Shown: positions 36,828 through 49,508, counted from the stretch's first letter. The stretch is 64,000 nucleotides of DNA from Doris montereyensis (GCA_037039925.1 JAXRKP010000313.1:185787-249786), one strand, 5' to 3'. A program made the numbers and translations. Notes: generated by a model from the letters alone, not told the origin.

Positions 36828-37285
36828 ATGAGTTATATACCCTTACTACATCGAGTACATGATTAAATGAGGTACATACCCTTACCCATCGAGTACATGA
36901 TTAAATGAGGTACATACCCTTACCCATCGAGTACATGATTAAATGAGGTACATACCCTTACCCATCGAGTACATGGTTAAATGAGGTACATACCCTTACC
37001 CATCGAGTACATGGTTAAATGAGGTACATACCCTTACCCATCGAGTACATGGTTAAATGAGGTACATACCCTTACCCATCGAGTACATGGTTAAATGAGG
37101 TACATACCCTTACCCATCGAGTACATGGTTAAATGAGTTACATTGTATACCCCTAGCCATGGAGTACATGGTTAAATGAGTTACATTGTATACCCCTAGC
37201 CATCGAGTACATGGTTAAATGAGTTATATTATATACCCCTAGCCATGGAGTACATGATTAAATGAGTTGTATTCCGCTAACCATC
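36828..37285. repeat. Minisatellite, 38-bp unit with a longer variant
   Basis: About eleven units with GAGTACATGGTTAAATGAGG and TACATACCCTTACCCATC. The last few units change to TTACATTGTATACCCCTAGC and are 43 bp long. Confidence 0.93.
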
Positions 37286-38349
37286 GAGATCTACGATCAA
37301 AGTTTCATGTAACACATTTCACATAATATGTTAACGCTGGCTTCCGGCGACGAACAGACGTGTTTTTGCTTTTTATCGGATTTTTGTCATCGTTTTATCA
37401 TTTATATTTAACAATATTCGTGGCTTTCTTGTGCCATAAATTGTTCCAAGTTGAAAATGGATATTCCTGGATCGTTGTGCTTTTTGATTTTAATGTTTTT
37501 GACATTTTTCTAGTTGTCCTTCCCCCGTTCACCTTAGTCGCGATGTTCCATTGATTCAATATCGCTTTGCCCTGACAGCCATTATTTTTCAACTCTCCTC
37601 TACCCCCATACGAAAAGCATTTACCAGACGAAGAAAAAGGAGGGGGGGGGGGGAAGGAAGGATGCGTTAAAGTTAACGACAGTAAGCGTCCATTTCGGCC
37701 ATTCGTCCCTTCAGTCGTAACAGGCAATGTACGATCCATCAACTACAAAATTGATGAGCTCTGTTCTCGAACTAAATTCAACTCAGACTACCGCGAAGAG
37801 TCTAGTATCACGCTTACAGAAACTTGGCTAACAAAGGAAACACCCTCATCACGTTTTTGACAATAAACAGTTTTCTGTGTACAGATGTGATAGAGACGTG
37901 ACGTTGGGCAAGAAGTGCGGAGGAGGTGTGTGTGCACCTTTGTCAACAGTAAATGGTGCCACAAAAAATAACATAACATTGGTGAAGCAAACGAAGACAT
38001 CGAGTTTCTCGCTCTGTCACTTCGGCCCTATTGCATGCCTGGAGAATGTTCAAAAGCTACCATTACAACTGTGTATATACGACCAGACGCTAACACGACC
38101 AGTGCGAACGACTTGCTACACAATCAAATAAACAGTCTTGCATCAATCCAAGTTTCCACATTGCATTAACGTCGTGACGGGCAACTTTAACAGCTCACAA
38201 AACATTTATTTGCCAGGACTGTATCAATTCATCGACTGTCTGACTAGAGAAGACGCCATTCTAGATTTAGTTTTCTGTAATGTGAAACGTTCTTTTTTAA
38301 ATGTTCTTCACATGCTCCAAATGGTGCCTCTGACGATAATATGTTATTA

Positions 38350-39085
38350 ATAATAATACTAATAATATATATATATATATACTTCTACGGCGCCTTTTCT
38401 CAAAAGAGCCCAAAGCGCCTCACAATAGCATATAATACAACATATATGAAATATAATGGTCATAGAACATGATATTTAAAGAGTCAAAATGTACCATATG
38501 ATTATCCTAAAAAAAGAAGGGTTTAAGAGTCCACTCAAAAGATTCAAATGATACAACAATCTTAAAACATACAAAGAGTATAAGTATAACATGATCACGA
38601 AACCTAAAAGATACATTGTAAATAATACATTAAGCTAAAAAGATAGACACAAGGAATTAGTAAAATATTCAATGAATAGAGCATTCTTACAAGAGACACG
38701 AGATATATAATGCGTAAGACATAATCAAAAGATTCATTTTAAATATAAGCTATCCTAACAAAAACAACGATCATTAAAGACTTAAAAAGACGCTAAGCAT
38801 TATATACCCTCTTAAAAGGTGGGTTTTAAGAGACTTCCTAAACGATTCAAGGGATATGAGTTCCTACAACATTCATCCAGACCATTCCACAGTTGAGGTA
38901 CACACACAGAAAAAGCTTTCTCACCAAAACGAGTCGATGTACGGGGTATACAAAGATAGTTACTATTATTATACCTCAAGACTCTAGGTTTACAATAGGG
39001 GGTTTAAAGCTGTTATTACCTAAATGTCGACCTTTTATCAAATAAACCAAACCAGTCCGAAAATACTAGTTTTGAATTAGAGAGC
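38350..39085. mobile_element. Element inserted in the Rex1/CR1-like LINE
   Basis: It interrupts the LINE between the endonuclease end (GASDDNML) and the CVDWSLF segment. It starts with (TAA)n and (TA)n, then TACTTCTACGGCGCCTTTTC and AGCCCAAAGCGCCTCACAAT, resembling 32,051-32,150. No coding frame. Its exact ends and target duplication are unclear. Confidence 0.6.
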
Positions 39086-39523
39086 GTTAGATCAACTGCC
39101 ACTGCCAGGTTGTGTTGACTGGAGTTTGTTTGTGGATAACTGCAAGAATGTTGACGAATCGAATGATTGTGTCACTGGGTATATTAATTTTTGTGTCAAT
39201 AAATTTTGCCGAGGGCAAAGAAATTTTATGTCACCCCAATAATATCCCCTGGGTCACAAAAGATCTTTTTTAAAAAAAGCTTAAATGAGAAGAAATTTGT
39301 ATTCATTAAAGGCGGCAAAGATGCCCTGAAAATTAAACAAAAAGAGGAAATTGAGAAAAGTAAAGAAAACTATAAGAAAAAGATCGAGCAGTATTATAGA
39401 CATAGTAATGTAAAAGAAACATGGACTGGCATTAAAAAAATGACGAGCTATTCTGAAGGAAAGTTATCTCTTCCCATAAATTTAGACCAAAATGAATTAA
39501 CAATTTTTTATTGCCGTTTTGAT

Positions 39524-39840
39524 ATGGCTGACTTTAGCAAGGAAATGACGGATACGAGGGTGTTACTGAATGAAAGTAAAACTGTTGATGAATATGTTGA
39601 AATAAATGAATTGAACAAATTTTATTCCCATTTTGATACGACTGACTATAGCAAGGAAATGACGGATACAAGGGTGTTACTGAATGAAAGTAAAACTGTT
39701 GATGAATATGTTGAAATAAATGAATCGAACAAATTTTATTCCCATTTTGATACGACTGACTTTAGGAAGAAAATGACGGATGCGAGGGTGTTACTGAATG
39801 AAAGTAAAACTGTTGATGAAAATGTTGAAATACATGAAGA
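39524..39840 (+). repeat. 108-bp tandem repeat inside the LINE reading frame, 3 copies
   Basis: Three in-frame copies of a 36-residue unit: EMTDTRVLLNESKTVDEYVE followed by INELNKFYSHFDTTDYSK. At the nucleotide level they are close to identical, unlike the rest of the decayed LINE, so the expansion is recent or selected for. It is part of the long open frame at 39,206-39,880. Confidence 0.92.
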
Positions 39841-40442
39841 TGAAAACAAAACATGCATTTCTAAATATAAACATGAATAGGGCAAAGGGTCCAGATGAGC
39901 TGACTGGTAAAGTTTAGAAAAACTGAGCATCTCAATTATGTCAGATATAAACATATATTTTCAATTTGTCTTATTTAGCATACTCAATTCCCAACATTCG
40001 GAAAACTTCAAAAATATTCCTGTACCCAAGAAAGACAGTGTTACTTCGTTTGAAATGTTTTGAAACAATTATTCTAAATCATCTGAATAAGCAAATATTA
40101 TTACCCTTTATTGACCCTTTCCAATTTGCTTATCACTCAAAACGTATCGTCGAGGATACCCTTCCTGTTTTTTTCAAACAATGTCTATAAACATTTAGAT
40201 GGGACTAACAATTATAGTAGAATCTTGTTCCTTGATTTTTTGTTTGCTTTCAATACCATTCAACTACATCTTCTTGTAGAGAAATTATGTCAGGTAGACA
40301 TCAATAAGTACTTAATTGCCTGGATTTTAGAGTTTTGTGAGAGTTGATCACAATTTGTCTTTGTAAATGATAAATACTCAAACATGTTAATTACAAACAC
40401 TGGTGCACCTCAAGGCTGTGCCATTTTGCCTGTCTTATTCAC

Positions 40443-43400
40443 TTCCTTCTTTCTTTATCAGTTCCCATTCTACCTTTCGGTATATGGGTTCAGATGCCTG
40501 AGATGATCTTTCTCCAGGATGCCCTGTCCTGGCATTTCTGTTTCCTTCCAAACATGTTAAATTTCTATTATTCAATGCCCTTTTTGTATCTTCTTCCCAC
40601 TTTCTCCGAGGTCTGCCTTTTAGTCTTTTACCTTGGGCTTAGGCACTGTATCCTGATTTAGCTATTCTACTGTCATTCATTCTGTTTACATGCCCAAACC
40701 AGCTCAATTGATTTATTTCTATCTTAGTTTTTACGCCATCTGTTTTGGTTTGATCTCTTATTGTTGTATTTCTGATTTTGTCTCTTTTAGTTATCTTTAC
40801 TACTCTTCTTAGATATTCCATTTCAGCTGCATGTACTCTACTGTATGCTCTACTGTCTAAGGTCCAGGTTTCACTGCCATAGAGGAGAGTAGGACAATAA
40901 ACTGTGTTGTATACTGCCATTTTGGTTTTTGTTGACAATTCTTGTTTACCTACAAATGCCTTTCCTAGGTGGTTATATATTGCACTTGCCTTTTGGATTC
41001 TCTGGTTGATTTCTTCCCTTAGTTTTCCCTCAGAGTTAATCACTACTCCTAGGTAATTGTAGCTGTGAATTTTTTCTAAATTCTCTTGGCCAATATAAGA
41101 TTTTGTGTTTTAGCTTCCCTAGTTACTAGCATTGTTTTAGTTTTCTTCGCTTTTTACTCTCATTTCTCTTTTATTTAGTTCATTGTTCGTAAAGTTGATA
41201 TTCGACTGATGGTCACTTTCTAATTTTCCAAACAAAACTAAATCATCGACAAATAAAAGCATTGATACATTAACTGATTTGGGCTTCCACATACTCACAT
41301 TCATTTTCTTCATTTTTGAGGATGCCTTTGCGACTGAATCCATGAATGTGATAAACAAAAAAAGGACTTAGGATACAACCCTGTCTTACCCCGATATGTA
41401 CATCAAATTCTTCAGATATATTTCCAACTACTCTCACTGCACATATTGGTTTATTGTTATACCTTTTAATGGCTTCTATTACATTTTGCTTTACATTGTG
41501 TTCTTTTAAGGAATGCCATAGTTCGTCCCTCGTCACAGTGTCAAATGCCTTTTCTAGGTCTATGAAACACAAGTCAATGTTTCTCTCAAGGAATGTTTCT
41601 ATTATTTGTCTAATTGTAAATACGTGATCTTGTAGACTTCTTCCTGGTCTAAATCCACTCTGATGTTCTTCAATCTGATCCTCTACTCTTTTCCTTAGTC
41701 TCATTTCCAGAATCTTGGCATAAACTTTTCCTGCTACGTTAAGTAGTGGTATCCCTCTATAGTTAAATAATTCCATAGTTGATCTTTCTTTATGTATTGG
41801 TACTACTGTTCACTTTTTCCAGTCGTCTGGCACCCTTTTGGACTTCCATGCTTGTTGATATATTGCATGTAGTAGTCTCTCTGCTTCTCTCCCTTGGTTT
41901 TTAACAATTTCTTGATAAACTTGATCTGCTCCTGTGACTTTTCCTAATTTCACTTTTGTTATAGCTGGTTGGATTTCTTCCATTGATATATCTACATCTT
42001 CAGCTGTTTCCTCTGGATTACTTGTTACTCTTACTAATTGATCTTTACTCCTACTCCTTGTTTCATATGTTCTAGAGGGATTATATAAATGTTGAAAATA
42101 CTTTCTCCATGCTTCCATGATTTGGCTGTCTTCTTCCAATATTTGTCCTTTTGCTTCTTAATTTGTCGTATTGGGCATGCCTTGGTCTTTCTCATGCTCT
42201 TCATTGCCCCCCAGAACAGCTTTTGATTTCTTTGATAGCTTTCTTGATGTCTTTGTCCAAACTCTTCCCATTGTTCCTGTTTTTCCTCACTTCCTCTTTG
42301 CCGACAGTTCTTTTATTCACGTAATCTGTCATATCCTCTGGTCTCTTTTTTTTTTGCAAGTATTTCTTCCAAGCATCCTTTTTTTCTTTGATCTTAGTTT
42401 TGACAATCTGATTCCACCATGCCGTTCTTTTCCCATCTCCTTTAATTTGTTTCCTACTGCAGACCTCTTCAGTACAACTGAGGAATGTTTATTAATACAT
42501 TTGCCACTTTTCTTCTATTGTGCTATCATTCAGATCCATCTGCCTTTCATTGATAAATCTTTTTATCCTAGATTGGTATATATCTTTTACTATTGGTTTA
42601 TTTAGTTGCTCTAGTTTGAGTTTATCACCGGTAGCTTTCTTCTCTTTCCTTTTCTGTTTGTTTTCTTTAGTCAGTAATCTCATTTTGGTAATCACTAGGT
42701 GATGATCACTAAATATTTCTGCTGGCCTGTTTACTTGTGCATCCAATGCACTGTAAAAAAAAGGAGCTGCTAACTATTATGTAGTTTATGATTGACTTTT
42801 CACGCCTGTCTTCATTCGCTCTTGTATATTAGTGGATATCTTTATGAAGAAAAAAGTGTCGGCTATTTTCATGTTATTCTTTAGGCAAAAATCTATTAGT
42901 CTCTCTCCATTTGGAGAAGTTGTTGTCTTTCCTTCTTTACCTATTACTCCTCCTGATGTTTCTATATTGTTGCTTACTCTAGCGATTAAATCTCCTAAAA
43001 CCATTAGTTCCTGTTTGGGTTTAAGATTCTCTGCAGCTATTTGTAAATCGTTTTCGAAGGTATCTTTTTCTTCTTTAGTGACGTCTTCGTTTGGTCCATA
43101 AGCTATTAATAATTTAATTTCTCTTCCTTTTGGTTTAATAATATTTACCTCTAATGGGCTGATAAATTTCCAGCTTTCTAGTAGCTTTTCATGCCTTTTA
43201 TACACTAGGAGACCTACTCTTGCTGTAGCTCTATCTTTGACATCTACTCCTTGAGAAGATTGAAATATTATTTGATCCTGCATCTTCTATTCCTTGTCCT
43301 TTTTTCTTTGTTTCTGTAATAGCCAACATATCTACTTTTTCCATCTCTTCAACGAATTCTAACTCTTTTCCATTTATTTCCCTAACATTCCATGTTTCAA

Positions 43401-43761
43401 AGATCACAGTCCGTGTTTGTTTCCATTTTCGACTTTGAAAGGTCAAGCCGGGTATATTACATTTATATCTTTGCATCAGTTAGGTTTTGGATAAGCAGGG
43501 GATTAGCCCACTGTACCCTAGGTAGATGGTGGGGTTGCCACCTTGAGGCCCCATTACTAGGCCTCGTTATTTTTTGTCAGGTTAACTCCCTTAGCCTTTG
43601 GTCATTCAAGACCAGTCTGCAAGGCAGCAGGTTGTTATTTTTTGTCATGGTTAACTCCCTTAGCCTTTGGTCAGCCAAGACCGGCCTGCAAGGCAGCAGG
43701 AGACTCGTGGAGGGCGGGATCATCTACTCCCATTACAGGTGCTTACCTGTCCACTGCCCGG
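40443..43761 (-). mobile_element. Full-length RTE-like LINE, copy 2 (inactive), nested in the Rex1/CR1-like LINE
   Basis: Flanked by the 11-bp direct repeat GTCTTATTCAC (40,432-40,442 and 43,762-43,772), which is the target duplication inside the host LINE's RT. On the minus strand: 5' leader with two ~65-75-bp repeats (43,555-43,710), endonuclease VIFETWNVREINGKELEFVE, DMLAITETKKKGQG, LLIAYGPNED, ELMVLGDLIARVS, FSDHHLVITKM. RT follows: MEEIQPAITKVKLGKVTGAD, NYRGIPLLNVAGKVYAKILE, HQSGFRPGRSLQDHVFTIRQ, CFIDLEKAFDTVTRDELW, GVRQGCILSPFFV, LFVDDLVLFGK, CPTLLYGSETWTLDSRAYSR. The Ala of the usual FADD is Val here. Frames break between blocks, so it cannot make a full protein. Length is 3.3 kb, equal to copy 1. 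Confidence 0.95.
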
Positions 43762-44794
43762 GTCTTATTCACACTATATACAAATGATAGCAAGAGCTCA
43801 ATGACAGACAAAAATCCGCTTTTAAAATTTGCCGATGACACCACTCTCATGGGCTTAATAGCTAATAACAACGACATTTATACAGATCAGAAGTTTTAAA
43901 GCTTGTCTAGTGGTGTGATACGAACCATCTCCATTTAAATGTTAAAAAGACCATAGAAATGATAAGTGATTTCAGAAGGAAATATATTGTTATCTCGCCC
44001 TAGACATACAAAATATAAGAACTCGAACAAATTTCTACTTACAAATATCTCGGAGTTACCATTGGCGATAAACTCAACAGGAAAGATCATGTCAATAACA
44101 TAAAAGCTACAGCGATCAAGCGTTTATATTTTATTAGGAAACTGAGTCAGTTCAGTGAAGATAAAGTATTAATAATTATTTTTATTATAGATCAGTTATG
44201 GAGACAATATCTGTGTTAGAAAAACTTAAAAGAAAATATTATTGATAACAGACGACAATGAACACCCTTTATTTACCAATATAGTTAAATCAAGATCAAA
44301 AAGACACGACATATTTATCTCTATTAAGACTTAAACTGAAAGACACCTACATTTCTTTTTACCGATAGGCATGAGACTTTTTAAATAATGCAAATTATGA
44401 AGTTTAAGGGAACGAAAATTCTAGAGATAGCTTGAATACGAAACATGTTTTTACCATAATTATTATTTATATCGGAATATGTGATACGATAAGTAACACT
44501 TTTTAAATGGAATATTTATCTATTACTATTACTTTCCTTTAAAAAAAATAAAATATTATACATGTTGTGTGCATGAAAACGTTAATTTTTTATGTTCATT
44601 TACACGATGTGTCTGCTTATACTTCTATTCATTTTTACACGTCTGAAAACCAAATTTTCCTTTGGAATTAAATAAAGTATTTGAATTCAATTGAATTGAA
44701 TTGAATATGAAAATATCATTGTTACTAAAAATGGCATAATAGGTCAGAGCTTATGGTTATAAGAAAGTGGCTGATCCAAAGATGCTGATTTGAT

Positions 44795-45025
44795 TTTGAT
44801 TTGATTTGATTTGATTTGATTTACCCACATCCACAACTAAGGTGATTCCGGAGTTTTTGGTACGCTTTTTACTTTTTCCTGGACTGCCCTGTAAACAGTC
44901 AAGGGATTTCTAATGTGCACGGAGAGTTTGATCTGCACAAGGGACCTCCTCTTTATCGTCCGTCTCCGATGGGACTAGGTGTCGATCCACCTACCTGGAC
45001 CAGGGGGGTAGCTTGTAGGGATTGT
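44795..45025 (-). mobile_element. SINE (family 2), minus-strand copy lacking its head
   Basis: From left: a (GATTT)n tail, ACCCACATCCACAACTAAGG, GCCCTGTAAACAGTCAAGGG, CACAAGGGACCTCCTCTTTA, CGTCCGTCTCCGATGGGACT, CTGGACCAGG. This is the reverse of the complete copy at 26,455. It is truncated before the tRNA-like head. Confidence 0.88.
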
Positions 45026-45111
45026 CATAAATCTCTAAATGATGTTTTCAGTATTTTTCACGGGCACCTTTCAAAAACGAGGTAACACAGGGAATTCACT
45101 CAATAACCTTT

Positions 45112-45355
45112 CCGGTGAACTCGGTGGTCCAGAAGCAAAGTGTCAGCCTCTCAACCAAAAGGTCTGGGTTCAAGCCCTGACGGTTGAAACATTTTCTCGA
45201 GTTTTTTTATAGTAAAACTCCCACCCCCACCCCCCACCCTGGTCCAGGAAGGTGGCTCGACACCTAGTTGCGTCGGAGACGGACGATAAAAAGGAGGTCC
45301 CATGTGCATATCACAACACTGTGCACATTATAGATCCCTTGGCTGTTTACAATCC
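45112..45355 (+). mobile_element. SINE (family 2), plus-strand copy
   Basis: Head ACTCGGTGGTCCAGAAGCAA with a B-box-like GGGTTCAAGCCCT. The body has CCTGGTCCAGGAAGGTGGCT, GTCGGAGACGGACGATAAAA, AGGAGGTCCCATGTGCATAT and AGATCCCTTGGCTGTTTAC. The 3' end is truncated. It forms an inverted pair with the copy at 44,795. Confidence 0.88.
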
Positions 45356-45478
45356 TAACAAAGTCGTGACGTTTTTGACTTGTCAATAAATCACTTTATT
45401 TAAAGGTTCAAATAACATGAACATTATTATAGTGAAGCAAGATAAGTAATTTTTTGTGTGTGTTTTTTCTCCCCACAG

Positions 45479-45503
45479 ACCAAGACAGAGGCAGCAACTG
45501 CAG
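45479..45503 (+). CDS. Candidate micro-exon starting the acidic tail
   Basis: Acceptor TTTTTTCTCCCCACAG (good pyrimidine tract), 25 nt reading T-K-T-E-A-A-T-A plus one base, then donor GTGAGT. Phase 0 in and phase 1 out fit both the kinase exon ending at 17,040 (phase 0) and the acidic exon at 46,819 (needs phase 1). The splice sites are the main support; homology cannot be judged on eight residues. Confidence 0.5.
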
Positions 45504-45693
45504 GTGAGTACATTCTCCCAGTTTGTCTGTTGGTTGTGTCCGTTTTTCACTTGTTGATTATAAATTTATTGCTTATGAAAGTTGCTTCTTCTTTCTTTCG
45601 TCCTAATGATGGTACTTTTCGTCATGATCAGGAACCGGTTTTAAAAGATAAACTTCTGCCTTCATCATCATGATTATGATCACTTCTACCACC

Positions 45694-45770
<77 letters not shown>

Positions 45771-45810
45771 GTCACCACCATCTATACAATGATTCCATCA
45801 TCACCACCAC

Positions 45811-45851
<41 letters not shown>

Positions 45852-45878
45852 CACATCATCACCATCATCACCATCACG

Positions 45879-45916
<38 letters not shown>

Positions 45917-46144
45917 TATCATCACCATCATCACTACCATCTTGCCATTGGTTCCATTGTCGCTACCATCACCACCACCATCATCATGTACACGACAATC
46001 ACCGTCCCCTATCATCATTGTCGTAAAAACCATCATCACTGCTGTAAACACCGTCGCAATCAGTACCATCACCTTTATTGTCGGCAAGTGTAACAGGTCA
46101 GCATTGCTGAGCATATCAGTACCAGGAATTGATTTAATTTCGCA
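45504..46144. repeat. (CAT)n / (CAC)n microsatellite region
   Basis: From about 45,675 to 45,930 the sequence is mostly CAT and CAC trinucleotides with interruptions, then degenerates to 46,070. His/Ile/Ser and Asp/Met open frames across it are artefacts. Confidence 0.93.
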
Positions 46145-46505
<361 letters not shown>

Positions 46506-46818
46506 CATAAGCATATAATGCAACATGCACACGGCATTATGCCATTTGAAATTTGATGTTGGTTGACATTTTAATGAAGTGGCGAAGAAGGTGACATGGC
46601 ACATTCTCATACACACACATGTGTGTGCGTGTGTGTGTTTGTGTGTGTTTGCACCCTTTCAATGAATCTGTTCATTGACTGCTGCTACGTATTTTGACTA
46701 AGTAGGAGACGTATGTGTATTATTATTACATCAACCACCTGCCCGACCCGTCCCCCCTTTCTCCTTCCTCGGGTGGCCACCTACCAAAAAACCCGCACAA
46801 CGTTACGAAAAACGAAAG
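46506..46818. other. Intron sequence upstream of the acidic exon
   Basis: Holds a short GTGTGT tract. The pyrimidine-rich stretch at 46,757-46,777 has no AG right after it; the first suitable AG in the needed phase is at 46,817-46,818. Confidence 0.45.
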
Positions 46819-47034
46819 ACGACAACGATGACGTCGAAGAAAAAAAAGCAGACGACGCAACTGATGGCTCCCCACCAGAAGAATCCGCCCAGGAGGAGGC
46901 AGATGGGAAGCCGGCAGTTGTCGAAGATACGATGGTTTCCCAGAATGCGCCAGTACCGACTGGCGCGCTTATCGATAACCCTTCCTACGCGGCAGAGTTG
47001 GACGCCTCGGCGCCTACAGGAACCACGTCGGATG
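46819..47034 (+). CDS. Acidic low-complexity exon
   Basis: 216 nt, donor GTGAGA at 47,035. After the split first codon it reads DNDDVEEKKADDATDGSPPE, then ESAQEEADGKPAVVEDTMVS and ends APTGTTSD. Phase 1 at both ends joins it to 45,479-45,503 and to 52,677. The protein is strongly acidic with no fold signature, and the GC content is higher than in the flanks, as expected of coding sequence. The chosen acceptor (ACGAAAG) has a poor pyrimidine tract, so the 5' edge is uncertain; the open frame extends upstream to 46,713. Confidence 0.6.
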
Positions 47035-47639
47035 GTGAGACTTAACTTACGCATGCTGTCTTTTTCTATTTTACGCCATTTTCATACTTCTTAGTCAATG
47101 TCGTTTGATGACGTCATGAGATGACGGGCACACGGGAAACTCCGATGACGTTAGATGCTCTTTCCCTTTTTATCTTTTACATCTTATGATGGGGGGGGGA
47201 CACAATTGCTCTTGTTTTCAGAATCCATCGAGAATTGCGTGCCCCCCCCCACCCCCCCTCCCCTTTTAGAATATTTTGTTTTACCAAAAATAGATAAGTA
47301 AGTAAAAAGTAAGAAATGAATAAAAAAAGGAACCATGATAGAAAAATAAATGTAACATAAAAGAAAAGCCGCTCCACCACCACCCCCCCCCCCACTTTCC
47401 CCATCCTTCCTTGCACCCTGTCACCCGAGCAGCTAAATAAGAAGTAAATAAAGATAGACGTAAATTGGCTTTGTCCATGTTGACTTATAGAGATGAAAGA
47501 GACTTCACACCGAGAGAGAGTGGCCCCTGTCTCCTTCATCTTTTGAGTCGCTACTGTGTTGATTTATTTTGTGTGCCATTGTATCGTTTAACATTATTTC
47601 ATATCACTGTATGTTTCACTTTACACCATCCTTAGAATG
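47035..47639. other. Intron sequence
   Basis: Contains G and C homopolymers (47,190-47,199; 47,241-47,268; 47,384-47,394). No gene recognised. Confidence 0.5.
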
Positions 47640-47887
47640 AGGGGGGGCTAATCTTTATCAAGATCGTAGATAAAGGCAAACAGTGAGGCAAGGGGCATCT
47701 CGGAAGTGACGGTAATGACATACGATAATATGAAAGCACCATAGGTACAAAGACGAGACAGATACAAGAAATAGACAGAAAAAAATCCTGGTCACCATGG
47801 GGATCGAACCCGCAACATCTGCGTCGGCACCCATCGCCTCGCCATGATAAGGAAAGTGTGCTACCAACCGAGTTAACTACGCTCCCT
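47640..47887 (-). mobile_element. tRNA-derived SINE (family 3)
   Basis: On the minus strand from 47,887: GGGAGCGTAGTTAACTCGGT then TGGTAGCACAC (A-box region). After an unusually long middle come CGGGTTCGATCCCC (perfect B box) and ATGGTGACCAGGA. A/T-rich body follows to about 47,640. A and B boxes are too far apart, with an extra insert, for a functional tRNA, so I read it as a SINE. Confidence 0.75.
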
Positions 47888-48074
47888 TAAAAGATGTTTC
47901 ATTATCAATGTCTTTCACACGAATCCAATCACGACTAGCAGTCATATTCACTGACAATTCGTTCCCACAGTGTCGTAGGCTACAATTTTTCTAGATCGAA
48001 ACCTAGTCTTATTTCAACAAAAAACGGAAGGGTAGTGTTGGTGGTGTTGTTTTGGTTTTCCTACTTCTTTCCCC

Positions 48075-49255
48075 TAGCTTAGTCCCTATAAAGTTGTCTG
48101 TAATCCACATTACATTGGTAACCTAGTCCCCTATCAAGTTGTCTGCAATCCACATTACATTGGTAACCTAGTCCCTATAAAGTTGTCTGTAATCCACATT
48201 ACATTGGTAAACTAGTCCCCTATAAAGTTGTCTGTAATCCACATTACATTGGTAACCTAGTCCCTATAAAGTTGTCTGTAATCCACATTACATTGGTAAC
48301 CTAGTCCCCATAAAGTTGTCTGTAATCCACATTACATTGGTAACCTAGTCCCCATAAAGTTGTCTGTAATCCACATTACATTGGTAACCTAGTCCTCATA
48401 AAGTTGTCTGTAATCCACATTACATTGGTAACCTAGTCCCTATAAAGTTGTCTGTAATCCACATTCTGGTAATCTAGTCCCCATACAGTTGTCTTACATT
48501 GGTAACCTAGTCCCTATAAAGTTGTCTGTAATCCACATTACATTGGTAATCTAGTCCCTATAAAGTTGTCTGTAATCCACATTACATTGGTAACCTAGTC
48601 CCTATAAAGTTGTCTGTAATCCACATTACATTGGTAATCTAGTCCCTATAAAGTTGTCTGTAATCCAAATTACATTGGTAACCTAGTCCCTATAAAGTTG
48701 TCTGTAATCCACATTACATTGGTAACCTAGTCCCTATAAAGTTGTCTGTAATCCACATTACATTGGTAAATATAGTCCCTATAAAGTTGTCTGTAATCCA
48801 CATTACATTGGTAACCTAGTCCCTATAAAGTTGTCTGTAATCCACATTACATTGGTAACCTAGTCCCTATAAAGTTGTCTGTAATCCATTGGTAACATTA
48901 AAGTTGTCTGTAATCCACATTACATTGGTAACCTAGTCCCTATAAAGTTGTCTGTAATCCACATTACATTGGTAACCTAGTACCTAGTCCCTATCAAGTT
49001 GTCTGTAATCCACATTACATTGGTAACATAGTCCCTATAAAGTTGTCTGTAATCCACATTACATTGGTAACATAGTCCCTATAAAGTTGTCTGTAATCCA
49101 CATTACATTGGTAACCTAGTCCCTATAAAGTTGTCTGTAATCCACATTACAGTTAGTCCCTATACAGTTGTCTGTAATCCACATTACATTGGTAGCCCAG
49201 TCCCTATAAAGTTGTATGCAATCCATCTTACATTGGTAGCCTGGTCCCTATAAAA
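48075..49255. repeat. Minisatellite, 44-bp unit
   Basis: About 26 units of TCCCTATAAAGTTGTCTGTA, ATCCACATTACATTGGTAAC, CTAG. Most units are nearly identical and a few are truncated (48,465-48,500; 48,885-48,905; 49,148-49,160). Units at the right edge are more diverged. Confidence 0.97.
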
Positions 49256-49508
49256 CTGCCTGCAATCCTTTTAATATTGATGACCCACTCCTTTTCATGT
49301 GATCTCCACATCAACATAGCATTGTTGGCCCATATTTTAACTTTATTATTCGTATTGTGTAGGGAATACGAATACTTATACGGTAGTCAGGACTTTCAGA
49401 GTTTGAAGAAGTTACCAAGCTGAAAGGGGGCCTTAGAATTTCAAGATTATTAAATGTGCTAGTTAAATGGATGAACGCACTTTTTGAAAATATTAACTAA
49501 TTAACCAA

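Larger units (their letters stand above)
37300..44705 (+). mobile_element. Rex1/CR1-like LINE, split by two nested insertions
   Basis: Plus-strand LINE relic. The endonuclease starts near 37,720: VVTGNVRSINYKIDELCSRT, then SITLTETWLTKETP (catalytic Glu). VYIRPDANTTS follows at about 38,075. After a gap, 39,110-39,440 encodes CVDWSLFVDNCKNVDES and LNEKKFVFIKGGKDALKIKQ. RT follows with ILNHLNKQILLPFIDPFQFA, ILFLDFLFAFNTIQLHLLVE and GAPQGCAILPVLF. The last motif is cut by a 3.3-kb RTE-like element and resumes at 43,773 as LYTNDSK and LLKFADDTTLMG. The 3' end is an A/T-rich (TTGAA)n tail near 44,680-44,705. Many stops and frame changes show it is dead. The clade is my best guess from motif style. 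Confidence 0.85.

Noticed and set aside
47795..47887. tRNA gene on the minus strand
   Set aside because: A and B boxes are present, but the region between them is too long for a tRNA fold and an A/T-rich tail follows; better read as a SINE head.
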